Source of the DNA: Alistipes montrealensis
GTDB lineage: Bacteria; Bacteroidota; Bacteroidia; Bacteroidales; Rikenellaceae
DNA: 64,000 nt
Reading direction: 5' to 3'
NCBI RefSeq assembly: GCF_018362775.1
Contig: NZ_JAGYXY010000002.1
Coordinates: 411,035 to 475,034 of the forward strand
The notes below the pieces were generated by a model. The model was given only the letters and a program-made list of their open reading frames with translations, was not told the DNA's origin and ran no database searches. The translations under genes were made by a program, and so were the position numbers. The first letter of the stretch is position 1. Every line of letters starts with the position of its first letter. Positions 28,030-37,463 of the stretch are shown here, piece after piece.

Positions 28030-30099
28030 TCAGTTCCCCGGCTTGCCGATTATTTCATAGCGGTACAGGGCGTAATCGTTGGGCGAAGGCAGTTCCACCT
28101 CCAGTGTTCCGCGGCGTCCGGTCGTTTTCACGGCGGCTTTGCCGCTGCCCAATACCGGCGTTAGGCGGACTTTGGTTTTTTCGGGCAGCCACGTCTCGAC
28201 GAAAGCCTTCCGGACGGGGGTCTGTTCGCGGAAGAAGAGCAGGTAGCCCCGCTCGCCGCCGACCGACTGGAAGCCGGTCCAGGAGCGGCCCGAAGGCTCG
28301 TCGCCGACGGGCAGGACCACCCCGCTGTGGAAATCGTGCTGCACCTGTTTGTAGCGTTCGATCTGACTGCCGACGCCCAGCGCTTCGTCGGGCAGTCCGC
28401 TCGCCTCCATCCAGGCCAGCGGTTGTCCGGCCATCGTGGTTGCGAAGAGGTATTCGAAGTTGTAGTTGGCCGGGGCGAACGGGTCGCCGGCATATTTTTC
28501 CGTGTTGCGCCACTTGTTCAGGAACTCGATCTGGAGTTTCTCCGCCGGGACGTATTTGGAGAGCATCCACAGGTTGCGCAGCGTCCAGTAGGGGTAGTAA
28601 TTCTGCCAGTCGGTATAGCGGTTTTCGAGGAAAATGTTGCCGTACTCGTTGAACATGTGGTAACCTCCGCGCCGGCCGGCCGTTGCGTCGAGGTTGAAAA
28701 CCACTTTGTCGCCCGTCTTTTCCAGCACGCGGTCGAACAGCCGCCGCAGGTTGGTTTCGGCCTGTTTGCCGGGTATGGCGAGGCCGTCGATCTTGAACGT
28801 GCGGATACCGTACTCGTCGTAGAGGTCTACCAGCGCCTGCGCGTCTTTCTCCCAGTCGGCGTAATCGTGCTGCACGCTCGGGTTGAACCAGAGACAGATC
28901 TCCACACCCAGTTCCCGGCCCAGTTCCACGATCGGACGCAGTCCGCGGGGATACTTCACCGGATCGGGCGTCCAGTAGTCGGGGTTGTCCCAGATGTTTT
29001 TGAACGACCCCTTGGCCAGGGCCGAGTTGGGGCTTTTGCCCACCTGCCAGCCGTCGTCGATCTGGAAATGTGTGATGCCCAGGCGTGCGGCTTTCCGGAC
29101 TTCGGCTAGGCAGAACTGTTCATTCACCTTCGTGTCCTGGCTGCGGTCGCCCCAGGTGTTCATCATCACCATTTCGTCGCGGCCGGGCAGTAGTTTCCGT
29201 ACGTTTTTCTGATAGCTCCGCAGGGCTGTCAACCGGTTGAGTTCGCTTCCCGACCAGACTCCGAGGACACATCCGTAGGCTTTCAGCCATTGGTCTTTGC
29301 AGAGTTCCTTTTCCGTCATGCCGAGTCCCGTTACCGTGAAATGGCCGAATTCGGTCGTGAAATCGTATCCGCTGTATGCGGGCTGCACGTTCGAACAGGG
29401 GGCCTCTTTGAGGAAGAAGAACCCGTTGCCGTTCTCTGCGTTGTGGGCGAAGAGCAGGTTGCCCCGGTAGTTGTTTTTCCGGTAGGGAATGATGTCGGTT
29501 TCGAAAACCAGGTTGTTGTTCCAGTCGGTGACATCCTGGAATTCGACGATCCGCGTCCGCCAGTGGAACCCTCCGGGGTTGAATTGGTCGAGGACGGTCG
29601 CGGCCAACTGCGCGTGCATGTCTTCGGTCGATTCGATGTTCTTCCGGTCGGCGGAATTTGTAGCCTTGCCGCCGGGAAGCCGTTCGATACTGCCTTTGAG
29701 GTAGGTGTCGCAGGCGATTGCCGGGGTATCTGCGTAGACGCGGTAAACCCGCCTCACGGAGAGGTCCCCCAGCGAGAACTCCACGGTGGTTTTCAAATAG
29801 GCGGGATGTATTTCGGTTTCGGCGACCTGTACCGACGAATAGGTCCCGGAGACGCCTCGGGCATCGTTCGAGACCTTGAAATCGGGCGTCAGGGAACGGC
29901 TCGTCCACACCTGTCCCGACGAAAAATCGGTCAGGCTGCAAGTCATGAGGTTGCCCCCGTTCCAGACGAACCTGCGTTCGATCCGGGTGTTGCCGATCGT
30001 CAGGGTGTCGTTCTGCAAACGGCTGTAACATCCGTCCTGCGAAAAGGCGGATGCGCTGCACAGCAGCAGGAAGGACAGTATCGGGAATATTCGTTTCAT
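28030..30099 (-). CDS. GH36-type alpha-galactosidase
   Basis: The 689-residue protein begins with a signal peptide (to about 20). An N-terminal beta-supersandwich (about 25-300) precedes the barrel with THFQIDDGWQVGK, GVEICLWFNP, the nucleophile candidate Asp438 in RTFKIDGLA and acid/base candidate Asp497 in RYTDWQN. The C-terminal part carries FREQTPVRKAFVETWLPE. These motifs place it in clan GH-D (GH36), whose members remove terminal alpha-galactose; some also act on alpha-N-acetylgalactosamine or other pyranosides. In this PUL it would trim alpha-linked side chains before uronic acid removal. It lies 9 bases downstream of the SGNH-like gene. Confidence 0.9.
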   Translation of the reverse strand: MKRIFPILSFLLLCSASAFSQDGCYSRLQNDTLTIGNTRIERRFVWNGGNLMTCSLTDFSSGQVWTSRSLTPDFKVSNDARGVSGTYSSVQVAETEIHPAYLKTTVEFSLGDLSVRRVYRVYADTPAIACDTYLKGSIERLPGGKATNSADRKNIESTEDMHAQLAATVLDQFNPGGFHWRTRIVEFQDVTDWNNNLVFETDIIPYRKNNYRGNLLFAHNAENGNGFFFLKEAPCSNVQPAYSGYDFTTEFGHFTVTGLGMTEKELCKDQWLKAYGCVLGVWSGSELNRLTALRSYQKNVRKLLPGRDEMVMMNTWGDRSQDTKVNEQFCLAEVRKAARLGITHFQIDDGWQVGKSPNSALAKGSFKNIWDNPDYWTPDPVKYPRGLRPIVELGRELGVEICLWFNPSVQHDYADWEKDAQALVDLYDEYGIRTFKIDGLAIPGKQAETNLRRLFDRVLEKTGDKVVFNLDATAGRRGGYHMFNEYGNIFLENRYTDWQNYYPYWTLRNLWMLSKYVPAEKLQIEFLNKWRNTEKYAGDPFAPANYNFEYLFATTMAGQPLAWMEASGLPDEALGVGSQIERYKQVQHDFHSGVVLPVGDEPSGRSWTGFQSVGGERGYLLFFREQTPVRKAFVETWLPEKTKVRLTPVLGSGKAAVKTTGRRGTLEVELPSPNDYALYRYEIIGKPGN

Positions 30100-30108
30100 C
30101 GTTGGAAT

Positions 30109-30873
30109 CTATTTTGCCGGCAGGATCTTTTTCATGGCGTCGGCGAAAATCGCAGCCATCCGCTGCTGGATGTATTTGTCTTCGCCCCGCTGGGGATGCC
30201 ATCCGTAGGTTACCCCTTCGATGGTCTGCGTGTCCTGGGCGTAGAGGAGGCTCTGCTGGGCGCCGGTAGCCGGATTGGGCGTCTGCATCGAAAAGCCGAT
30301 GTTCGCATCGAACTCCACGAGCGGCAGTCCCCATCGGGCTGCGAGCCTCCGTATGGCGGCGTTGTAGGTTACCCGCGCGTCGTGCCAGTCGGTGCAGAGG
30401 ACGATGACCGCCGGTTTGCCGGATTTCGTGCCGTAGTATTTCGATTTCGGGTTGTCCTTGAGCGCATAGCATTCGCTGAAATAGCGTTTGATCACGTAGT
30501 CGAACGCCGCGGCGTAGTTGCTCCGGTCGAAGGGGATCGTGTAGTCGGTGTATTGCGCTTTCAGTCCGCCCGTGCCGGACACGTCGCGGTTGTGGACCTG
30601 CATGATGACGAAAGCGTCGAGGTCATCCAACTCTTCGGCACTCCAGAGCGTGCCTTCGGCCATGCGGTTGGCGGTGTTGGCGATCGATTCGCCGCCGATG
30701 GCCCGGTTGATCGCACGGGCGCCCAACTGCCGGCAGCCGATCTCGAACCAGCCGTTCTGCGGCGATGCGAAAGAGGCTCCGGAGAGGAGGATGTTATATT
30801 TCAGGCTGTCCTGTGCCGTGGTGTGTCCGCACAGCAGGAACAGTGTAAACAGCAGGGTCAATACTTTTTTCAT
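30109..30873 (-). CDS. Exported SGNH-like hydrolase (DUF5040-like)
   Basis: The 254-residue protein has a signal peptide (to about 21). Block I of an SGNH esterase may be in LLSGASFASPQNGW, with AIGGESIAN as a second candidate, and a late WHPQRGEDKYIQ block contains a plausible catalytic His. I associate this pattern with DUF5040, which is placed near SGNH hydrolases, but the canonical GDS and DxxH blocks are altered. It may remove acetyl or other acyl groups from the PUL substrate. It sits between the FAD oxidoreductase and GH36 genes with 9-10-base gaps. Function is inferred only. Confidence 0.6.
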   Translation of the reverse strand: MKKVLTLLFTLFLLCGHTTAQDSLKYNILLSGASFASPQNGWFEIGCRQLGARAINRAIGGESIANTANRMAEGTLWSAEELDDLDAFVIMQVHNRDVSGTGGLKAQYTDYTIPFDRSNYAAAFDYVIKRYFSECYALKDNPKSKYYGTKSGKPAVIVLCTDWHDARVTYNAAIRRLAARWGLPLVEFDANIGFSMQTPNPATGAQQSLLYAQDTQTIEGVTYGWHPQRGEDKYIQQRMAAIFADAMKKILPAK

Positions 30874-30883
30874 GCGTGTGTTT

Positions 30884-32758
30884 TCAATCGTTGCGCAGGG
30901 CGCGTGGCGCCTTCAGCCGGTCGCCCTGGTTGAACTTCTGGTTGTTGGGAAGGTCCTCTTTTTTGCCGACGCCTTCGCGCATCAGCGTTCGGAGCTCTCC
31001 CAGGTGTTTCTGGTAGACCTGGCGCGGTGTAGCGCCGTATTTCCGGCACAGGAAGGCCGCCATGCCGACCACTTCGCCCATCATCCCGGTGGTGCGCATG
31101 ACGCGTACTGTGCCGAGCGCCACATGTGTCACGCTGATGTTCCGTCCGGCCATGAACAGGTTGTCCACGTTGCGGGAGTAGAGACACCGGTAGGGCACGG
31201 CATGGGGATAGATGTGGACGTGTTTTGTCGCAGCTTTGAACTCCCGGCCCGGGAAATGCACGGAATTGACCGAATCGGGGAAATGCAGGTCGATGTCCCA
31301 CGTCGCGGTGAACGAGGCGTCTTCGTGGAAGACGTTCTTGTCGATGTCGTCCTGTTTGAGGACGTAGTCGCCCAGGAGCCGCCGCGATTCGCGCTTGCCC
31401 GCCACGTAGGCTACCCAGCCCAGTTCGCGGTTGCGGTATTTGGCATTGTCTTTCAGACCGTTTTTCAGAAAACTCCAGTTCGAGTAGATCACCAGCAGGC
31501 CGTAGTCGCGGATGCGTTCGAAATCGTAGACCTGGTCGAGATTCATGCCCGTCTCCCATTTCCATTCACCCATCGTCACGCGTTCGCAGTTCGATTCGTT
31601 GAACTCCACGCCGTAGCTGAACCGCGGGAAATCCGTCCTCCGGCTGGCATCGACCGAATACCATTGGACGGACGAACCCATCGTCATCCGGTCGGCGGTT
31701 TCGGGCGCCAGCGCTTCGCCGAATTCATCCCGGCTTTCGCGTCCCATGCGGTAATCGGCTCCGGCCAGGAATCCGACGGTTCCGTCGCCCGTGCAATCGG
31801 CGAAGAGGGGCGCTTCGAGCGTGGTCTCCTCCCCGGTTTCGATATGCCGGATGACGACGGACCGGATCCGGCCGCCGTCCTTGTTCACCGCAACGGCTCG
31901 GCAGGAGGCGAACAGCGTTACGTTCTCTTCCGCGGCTATAAATGCGCTCTTTTTCGCGTCTTCGTAATTTTCGGCCGGCTGGGCGTTGCCTGCGCGCGAA
32001 TGGCCGAACTCGCGGATCATACGGCCCAGTCCCTTGTTCGGACCGAGTTCGATGACTCCGCCCAGGTGCACCCGGATTTCGGAACTGTTGTTGCCGCCCA
32101 GCACCGGACGGTCGTTGACCAGCGCGACGGTGCAGCCCAGGCGCGAAGCCGCGGCAGCGGCGCACATCCCGGCGATGCCTCCGCCCACGACGACGAAATC
32201 GAACGATTCTGCGGCCTGCGGGGTTTCGGGGATGCCGAGCATCCTTTTGCGGAACGCAGCGAGTTCTGCGGCTCCGGAAGGGGGAATATCGCCCTCCTCC
32301 GTGGTGAAGTAGACCGCGTCGCAGCGGCCGTCGAAGCCGGAAAGGTCGGTCAACGCAATGTTGACCGGACCTTTCCGGACCGAGACTTTTCCGGCGCACT
32401 GCCACATCCATTGCGTGCCCGTGTTGCCGAGCACGGCGGGCAGTTTCCGGTTGCCGACTCTGAGGGAGAACTTTCCGGGACCGTCGCCGTCGTACCACGG
32501 GGCGACCCAGTTGAATGTACGTACGTACGCCCGGTAAGTCCCGTCTTCGGGAAACTCGACCGTCGTCGTGGCGTCCTTCACGGGCTTGCCCATGCCGTGC
32601 GCGATGAGGTACGGCGATCCCATCAGGTCCATGAACTGTTGGTCAACGGCCCAGCCTCCCTTGTCGCGGAAGCTTTCGGCCTCGACCAGAATCCCGGCCC
32701 CGAAAGATGCGCTGACGCTCAGCAGCAGCGATACGGAAAGTAAAACAACCCTCTTCAT
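30884..32758 (-). CDS. Exported FAD-dependent oxidoreductase with N-terminal carbohydrate-binding-like domain
   Basis: This 624-residue protein has a signal peptide (to about 20). A jelly-roll domain at about 22-155 (GILVEAESFRDKGGW, TYRAYVRTFNW) looks like a CBM35/6-type module. The flavoprotein part follows, with the Rossmann FAD motif GGGIAG at 192-197, then VLGGNNSSEIRVHLGG and a C-terminal IPYRCLYSRNVDNLFMAGRNIS. The architecture fits the FAD_oxidored family (PF12831) common in Bacteroidetes PULs, whose reaction is largely uncharacterised. Oxidation of a sugar hydroxyl is a possibility. Export of a flavoenzyme without an obvious twin-arginine motif is unusual. It is embedded in the PUL with 10- and 13-base gaps. 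Confidence 0.85.
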   Translation of the reverse strand: MKRVVLLSVSLLLSVSASFGAGILVEAESFRDKGGWAVDQQFMDLMGSPYLIAHGMGKPVKDATTTVEFPEDGTYRAYVRTFNWVAPWYDGDGPGKFSLRVGNRKLPAVLGNTGTQWMWQCAGKVSVRKGPVNIALTDLSGFDGRCDAVYFTTEEGDIPPSGAAELAAFRKRMLGIPETPQAAESFDFVVVGGGIAGMCAAAAASRLGCTVALVNDRPVLGGNNSSEIRVHLGGVIELGPNKGLGRMIREFGHSRAGNAQPAENYEDAKKSAFIAAEENVTLFASCRAVAVNKDGGRIRSVVIRHIETGEETTLEAPLFADCTGDGTVGFLAGADYRMGRESRDEFGEALAPETADRMTMGSSVQWYSVDASRRTDFPRFSYGVEFNESNCERVTMGEWKWETGMNLDQVYDFERIRDYGLLVIYSNWSFLKNGLKDNAKYRNRELGWVAYVAGKRESRRLLGDYVLKQDDIDKNVFHEDASFTATWDIDLHFPDSVNSVHFPGREFKAATKHVHIYPHAVPYRCLYSRNVDNLFMAGRNISVTHVALGTVRVMRTTGMMGEVVGMAAFLCRKYGATPRQVYQKHLGELRTLMREGVGKKEDLPNNQKFNQGDRLKAPRALRND

Positions 32759-32771
32759 CGTTTATTTTGTG

Positions 32772-34337
32772 TTAATTGATTTGAACCTCCAACAGTTTAA
32801 CCCAGCCTTCGGCGGTCTTTTCGTCGTTCACGGCAAGCTCGATGGCCGGCTTATTCTCCTTCGTCGTGTCGACGATGGCTACGGCCCACATGTACTTTCC
32901 GGCCGGGAGATTCGTTGTCGTCTGGAATTCATAGGAGAAGGGTTTGCTATCGACCCAAGCCGAAGGTTCGCAGTTCTTGTCGACGAAAACCTGCTGTGCT
33001 TTGCCTGAAGTGTCGAGCAGCGCAAAGGCTACCTTGTACTTGTAGTTCCATTGCGGAAGGTTGTTCGGGCAGTATCCCCAGCCCATGTTGCGCCAGCGGG
33101 AATAGATTTTGACCGTTTCGCCGCTCTTCATCTTGTCGGGAAGCGATACCTGGTCGGGATAGAGGCGGTAACCGCCTTCGGAAATGAAGCGTTTTACGAG
33201 GGTGAAACTGTCTTTGAACCACGATTCGGTCTCCTGTCCCACGCGGAAGTCCATCATATTGACGTGCGCTTCGGCCGAAGCGTTGAATTCGCCTTTGCGA
33301 ACGTCTTCGGGATGACCCTCTCGGTAACCGGCCGGATCGTTCCAGTAGCTGTGACTGCTGACGATATAACCGCCCTCCATAAGGATGGGGACCTTGTAGC
33401 GCCATGTAGCTGCGACCGCCTTTTCCCAGGCGGTGTAACCCCAGCTCGAATTAGTCATGCCGAAGGCATCCGAACGGATGCAGTACCCGTTGCTGATGGC
33501 CAGCGCCACTAATTCTTCGCTGTGTTCGTTCGGCGTGCCCTGGCTCGTGGGGTGGCCCAGTACGCGGTGGTAGTTGATCACCAGGGGAACCTTGGTGAAG
33601 TGTTTGGCGTAGAGTTTCGTGATCCAGTCGAGAACCTCGCGTTTCACCGTCTCCGTATTTTCGTCAACGCGGGAAACATCTTCCGTGTTGTAAGCCACGC
33701 TGTGCCCTTCACCCCATTTACCCAGTCCGTATCCGTCGATGAAAGCCGTGCGGTCCGGATCGTTGAACCGGGCGGCGAAGGCTTCGACGAACTTTTCGTA
33801 GTACTGCTGGAAGATCGGGTCCTGCGGCATCGGTGTTTTGCGGTCGGGGTATTTTGGCTCCGACATTGCGTACTTGGCTCCGGCGTCGTAGACGAACTGG
33901 GGTGTATTCGCACCCTGGTCACGGCCGTCGACCACCACGCGGAAAGCGATCGGAAGCCCCCGTTCTTCGGCGCCCTTGATCAGCTTGTAGACTTTCGAAT
34001 TGGGGTCGTCCCAGGCATACTTGCCGTCCGCGGGGTTCAGGACGGACCATTTCGTGCGGATGTAGCAGGCTGAGGCATAATCCGCCACTTTGACATTTTC
34101 TCCGAGGTCCGTGATGTAGAACTCCGTGTCCCAGTACGAGGGGTCGTAGTCGGCGCTGCAGTACATCACCCACCCGCTCAGCGGGTTGCGCAGATTTCTG
34201 GATTTGTTGTATTTGGGCTTTACGGTAACGCCCGACTGCGGACCGTCGTTGTTACCGTCGTTCTTGTCCTTCGAGCATCCGCAGGAAACGGCTCCGAGGA
34301 ACACGGTCAGGATACAACCGACGATCAGGTTTTTCAT
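32772..34337 (-). CDS. Glycosidase-like TIM-barrel lipoprotein (DUF4832-like)
   Basis: The chosen start at 34337 gives a 521-residue lipoprotein (signal MKNLIVGCILTVFLGAVSC, Cys19 or Cys21); an ATG at 34346 would add three residues. The frame continues further upstream without a signal peptide and is not used. The body starts with a conserved NPLSGWVMYCSADY. It has barrel-like segments (ACYIRTKWSVLNPADGKYAW, GLPIAFRVVVDG, FIDGYGLGKWGEGHS, VPLVINYHRVLG), then a beta domain near the end (WRNMGWGYCP, ttNLPAGKYMWAVAI). This resembles the DUF4874/DUF4832 pair, which looks like a glycoside hydrolase. Possible acids include Glu of KWGEGH. It could be the surface endo-enzyme missing from the locus. 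Confidence 0.65.
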   Translation of the reverse strand: MKNLIVGCILTVFLGAVSCGCSKDKNDGNNDGPQSGVTVKPKYNKSRNLRNPLSGWVMYCSADYDPSYWDTEFYITDLGENVKVADYASACYIRTKWSVLNPADGKYAWDDPNSKVYKLIKGAEERGLPIAFRVVVDGRDQGANTPQFVYDAGAKYAMSEPKYPDRKTPMPQDPIFQQYYEKFVEAFAARFNDPDRTAFIDGYGLGKWGEGHSVAYNTEDVSRVDENTETVKREVLDWITKLYAKHFTKVPLVINYHRVLGHPTSQGTPNEHSEELVALAISNGYCIRSDAFGMTNSSWGYTAWEKAVAATWRYKVPILMEGGYIVSSHSYWNDPAGYREGHPEDVRKGEFNASAEAHVNMMDFRVGQETESWFKDSFTLVKRFISEGGYRLYPDQVSLPDKMKSGETVKIYSRWRNMGWGYCPNNLPQWNYKYKVAFALLDTSGKAQQVFVDKNCEPSAWVDSKPFSYEFQTTTNLPAGKYMWAVAIVDTTKENKPAIELAVNDEKTAEGWVKLLEVQIN

Positions 34338-34379
34338 AGATGTCATATTGCTGTTTTTACATTTAATATTCATTGAAAG

Positions 34380-34442
34380 AAAATATTGCCGTATCTTCCT
34401 GTCGGCTTGAATTTGGTCTTCATTCCGATACGGCAATATTTT
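34380..34442 (-). other. Long stem-loop between SusE-like gene and enzyme genes
   Basis: A perfect 16-bp stem (34380-34395 with 34427-34442) encloses a 31-nt loop in the gap between the SusE-like and glycosidase-like lipoprotein genes. On the minus strand the stem is followed by a T-rich stretch (ttttcttt). It could act as a partial terminator or a processing/stability element that lowers expression of the downstream enzymes. Confidence 0.6.
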
Positions 34443-34455
34443 TCGGTGGTCGTTC

Positions 34456-35715
34456 CTACTTCTCGACCTTCAGGGCCTTGATTGTCATGTGTCGCAGGTC
34501 GAAGATGATCTGGTTGGTTCCGGACGGGACCTTGTAGTAGCTGTTACGGGTTTCTCCATCGGAAGCACCATGCAGTTCGGCCTCTTTATTGAGTTCGAGC
34601 GAAAGGTTCTGGCGTTTGCCGTCCGCCTTCAACGGGCAGGTAAAGCAGTATACGTTATTTTGGTTGTAATCGACACCGTCAACCGAGAAGTTTTGAGCGA
34701 TACAGAACTTCATATCTCCGGCGATGGCTGTACCGTTGTAGACCAGAATCTGCGGATCGGCAAGACTCGGGGTGCAGCCGAGTTTCTTGACGCCCCAGCC
34801 GGTGCCGCCACCATAAGCCCACAGTTCGGTCACCTCCATCGTCGTCTCGGGATTAGTGTCCGCACCGTTCGGCCGGAATGTGACGGAGAGCGACTTCATG
34901 TCGGTTGCGGGCGAGTAGATGGTGGCCTGCTTCTCCTTCATATCGATCACGACGCGGTACCGACCAGGTTCCTTGATCTCCCAGGAGATGGGGGTTTCCT
35001 GCATCTTCACATTTACCGGTTGGCCGTCTTTCAGCGTGCCGTCGCCGTCCTCGGGGGTGATGTAATAGGTCAGACCGTCAAGTTGTACGGGAATCTGGAG
35101 TTCGCCGCGTGTAAAGTCGCCCAGCCAAGCATATTGGTTGGCATTTTCGATTGTTTTCGAAATCTCGGTTTCTTCGTTCATTGCGCTGCCGGCCAACGAC
35201 ATCTTGTCGGCGTCGAACACCTCGACCTTGATCGGCGTTACCTCGACCTCTACCGTACTCACGTCGGGAACTTCGAACGTCGGACCGCCCGTCCATTCGA
35301 CGATGACGCGGAACTCCAGCGTGAATTTCTTGTTGACGGGTAGTTTCCACTTTTCATTGGCCCAGTTGTTCAACTGCTCCGAGGTGAAACTACGGCTGAA
35401 AATACCGTCTTCCTCGCTCGTGACGATGGCGGTGGAGGAACCGAAGTTATTGCCGACGATATCTAACTTGGTCGTATAGGAAACGATATAGTCGTCGGGC
35501 ATCTGCCGGGCTTCGGTCCAGTTGAAGGTCACCACGACATCCTTGGGATGCTCCCCATTCAGCGCGATTGCATCGGCGGAGGCCGAAACGGTCGTTTTCA
35601 GGCTGTCTTCGATTTTGGAGATGTCGTGTTTGTATGGATCGTATGTGCATCCCCACTGGAGGAGAATTGCCGAGATCAGCAACAAAGCGCCATATATAAA
35701 TTTTATTTTTTTCAT
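34456..35715 (-). CDS. SusE-like outer-membrane starch/glycan-binding lipoprotein
   Basis: The 419-residue protein carries a lipobox ending at Cys23 (LLQWGC). A SusE-type N-terminal Ig-like domain follows at about 30-165 (VVVTFNWTEARQMPDDYIVSYTTKLDIVGNNF). Two repeated beta-sandwich domains follow (about 170-270, 275-415) with the typical ending SYYKVPSGTNQIIFDLRHMTIKALK. Position after susC-susD and the architecture support a surface glycan-binding protein with no catalytic role. It is 49 bases downstream of susD and precedes the stem-loop at 34380-34442. Confidence 0.85.
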   Translation of the reverse strand: MKKIKFIYGALLLISAILLQWGCTYDPYKHDISKIEDSLKTTVSASADAIALNGEHPKDVVVTFNWTEARQMPDDYIVSYTTKLDIVGNNFGSSTAIVTSEEDGIFSRSFTSEQLNNWANEKWKLPVNKKFTLEFRVIVEWTGGPTFEVPDVSTVEVEVTPIKVEVFDADKMSLAGSAMNEETEISKTIENANQYAWLGDFTRGELQIPVQLDGLTYYITPEDGDGTLKDGQPVNVKMQETPISWEIKEPGRYRVVIDMKEKQATIYSPATDMKSLSVTFRPNGADTNPETTMEVTELWAYGGGTGWGVKKLGCTPSLADPQILVYNGTAIAGDMKFCIAQNFSVDGVDYNQNNVYCFTCPLKADGKRQNLSLELNKEAELHGASDGETRNSYYKVPSGTNQIIFDLRHMTIKALKVEK

Positions 35716-35764
35716 ATCCTGTTTGTTCTTTGGTTAATCAATACGCTCCGAATCATCCGGCTTT

Positions 35765-37450
35765 TTACTTCTTGTACCCGTCATACCCGGGGTTCTGCGG
35801 GAATTCCGCGCCGCGGTTTGCATCGCGGATCGCTTGCGGAATGGGCCACAGCGCATGGAAGTCCTCGATCTTGTCCTTCAGCGTCGAATTGTATTGTTTG
35901 ACGCGGTCGATCAGTTTGCCTGTACGCACCAGCGTGAAGCGGCGGCTCTCCTCGCCGACCAGTTCGCGGATGCGTTCGTCGAGCAGGAAGTCTATATCCA
36001 TGTCGGCCTCGGAAACTTCGCCGGCTTTGGCGCGCTTGCGAACCTCGTTCACCGCTTTGGCAGCCTCGCCCGGATTGTTTTGGCCCAGGTAAGCCTCGGC
36101 GAGCAACAGGTAGGTTTCCGACAGGCGGAACTTCATGCGGTCCTTGTAAGAGCCGGTGAGCGACAGGTTGTCGGCTTTACCGAAGAAGAATTTCGTCAGC
36201 GCCGGGAACAGCAGGCCCGTCGACCAGGTTCCGTCCGTAATGTTGCACTTCTTGCCGTACGTGCTGGGGACAGCCTCGTTGTTGTAGTACCAGTTGCGTT
36301 TAATGTTGTAGTTCGAATTGCGGATGTCGCCGTCGGTGAAGATTCCGCGGGCAGGATCTACGCCTTGCGGAAGGCTCGCGTCTACGGTCGCGTTGGTTCC
36401 CTGGACGCCCATCCACCATTTCATCGGGGAGATCTGCGCCAAGCCGCGGCCGCCGAGCGAGTCGGCTAGCGTGAAACCGTTGATCGACATATACTGGGGG
36501 TTCCAGGCGCGACGGGTCCAGTCGTCGGAGTTCGTGCCGCCGCCGATCGTCTTGTACTCGAACTGCATGACCCAGATGCTCTCCGTGTTGCCGCTTTTCC
36601 GGTTTTGGTTGTTCTCAATGAAGAGGTCGCTGAACACGTCGCCCGGCTCGGTCTTCTTTGCCCCGAAACGAGTCTTCATCAGGCTGTAATATCCGCAGTC
36701 GATCACCTCGAGCGCTGCTTTTTCAGCGAGCACGTACTCTTTCTGAAGCAGGTACATTTCGCTTAACAAGTGATACGCCGCCCAGCGGGTCAGTTTGCCC
36801 GGGTTTACACTTTCGGGGTTTTCGGGAAGATTTTCGCTGGCGAACTTCAGGTCGTCGATGATGTGCTGCAACACTTCGTTCTTGGGAGTGCGCGTGAACG
36901 AAAGCTGGAACTGGTCCTGAATGGTCTCTACCCAGGGTACGTCGCCATAGAGGTAGATCAGCGTCCGGTAGGCATAGGCGCGGAAGAAGCGGGCCTCGGC
37001 CTGATAGTGCGCCTTGTCGGTGGGATAATCCCAGTTCTTGTTCTTCTCGGAGAAGACCAGCAATTCGTTGGCCGAAGCGATCAGGTTGTAGGACCAGGTC
37101 CAGTAGGTTCCCACGAACTGCGTGGAGGGGTTCAGGGTGAGGTCGGCGAAGGGAGTCAGCGAGCCGTCCTTGGCCCCGTTCTGATCGACGATGTCGGTAG
37201 CGATCTGCATTGCCTCGTACGGGCAGGCGCCGTTGTGGATGAATGCGCCGTTCTCGCCCCAGGTGTTATATTCTGCGCGGGCGATCGAATAGAGACCGGT
37301 GCTTCCTACCTCGAAGCCCATCGTACTCGTATAGGTATTTTCCGGGGACAGGTCGCTTTTCAGATCTTCTTCCAGGAAACTGCTGCATCCCGATGCAAGG
37401 GCTGCCATCGAACAAGCGACGCCCAATTTTATATAATGATTCATTTTCAT
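35765..37450 (-). CDS. SusD/RagB-family glycan-binding lipoprotein
   Basis: The 561-residue protein (lipobox ending at Cys22, ALASGC) has SusD hallmarks: AHYQAEARFFRAYAYRTLIYLYGDVPWVE, AAYHLLSEMYLLQKEY, FRLSETYLLLAEAYLG, AAKAVNEVRKRAK, FLLDERIRELVGEESRRFTLVRTGKL and a terminal ALWPIPQAI. It partners the SusC transporter encoded 13 bases upstream and delivers the PUL oligosaccharide to it. Its sequence is clearly different from the SusD of the first locus, as expected for different ligands. Confidence 0.95.
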   Translation of the reverse strand: MKMNHYIKLGVACSMAALASGCSSFLEEDLKSDLSPENTYTSTMGFEVGSTGLYSIARAEYNTWGENGAFIHNGACPYEAMQIATDIVDQNGAKDGSLTPFADLTLNPSTQFVGTYWTWSYNLIASANELLVFSEKNKNWDYPTDKAHYQAEARFFRAYAYRTLIYLYGDVPWVETIQDQFQLSFTRTPKNEVLQHIIDDLKFASENLPENPESVNPGKLTRWAAYHLLSEMYLLQKEYVLAEKAALEVIDCGYYSLMKTRFGAKKTEPGDVFSDLFIENNQNRKSGNTESIWVMQFEYKTIGGGTNSDDWTRRAWNPQYMSINGFTLADSLGGRGLAQISPMKWWMGVQGTNATVDASLPQGVDPARGIFTDGDIRNSNYNIKRNWYYNNEAVPSTYGKKCNITDGTWSTGLLFPALTKFFFGKADNLSLTGSYKDRMKFRLSETYLLLAEAYLGQNNPGEAAKAVNEVRKRAKAGEVSEADMDIDFLLDERIRELVGEESRRFTLVRTGKLIDRVKQYNSTLKDKIEDFHALWPIPQAIRDANRGAEFPQNPGYDGYKK

Positions 37451-37463
37451 GGTTAGGTCTCAA

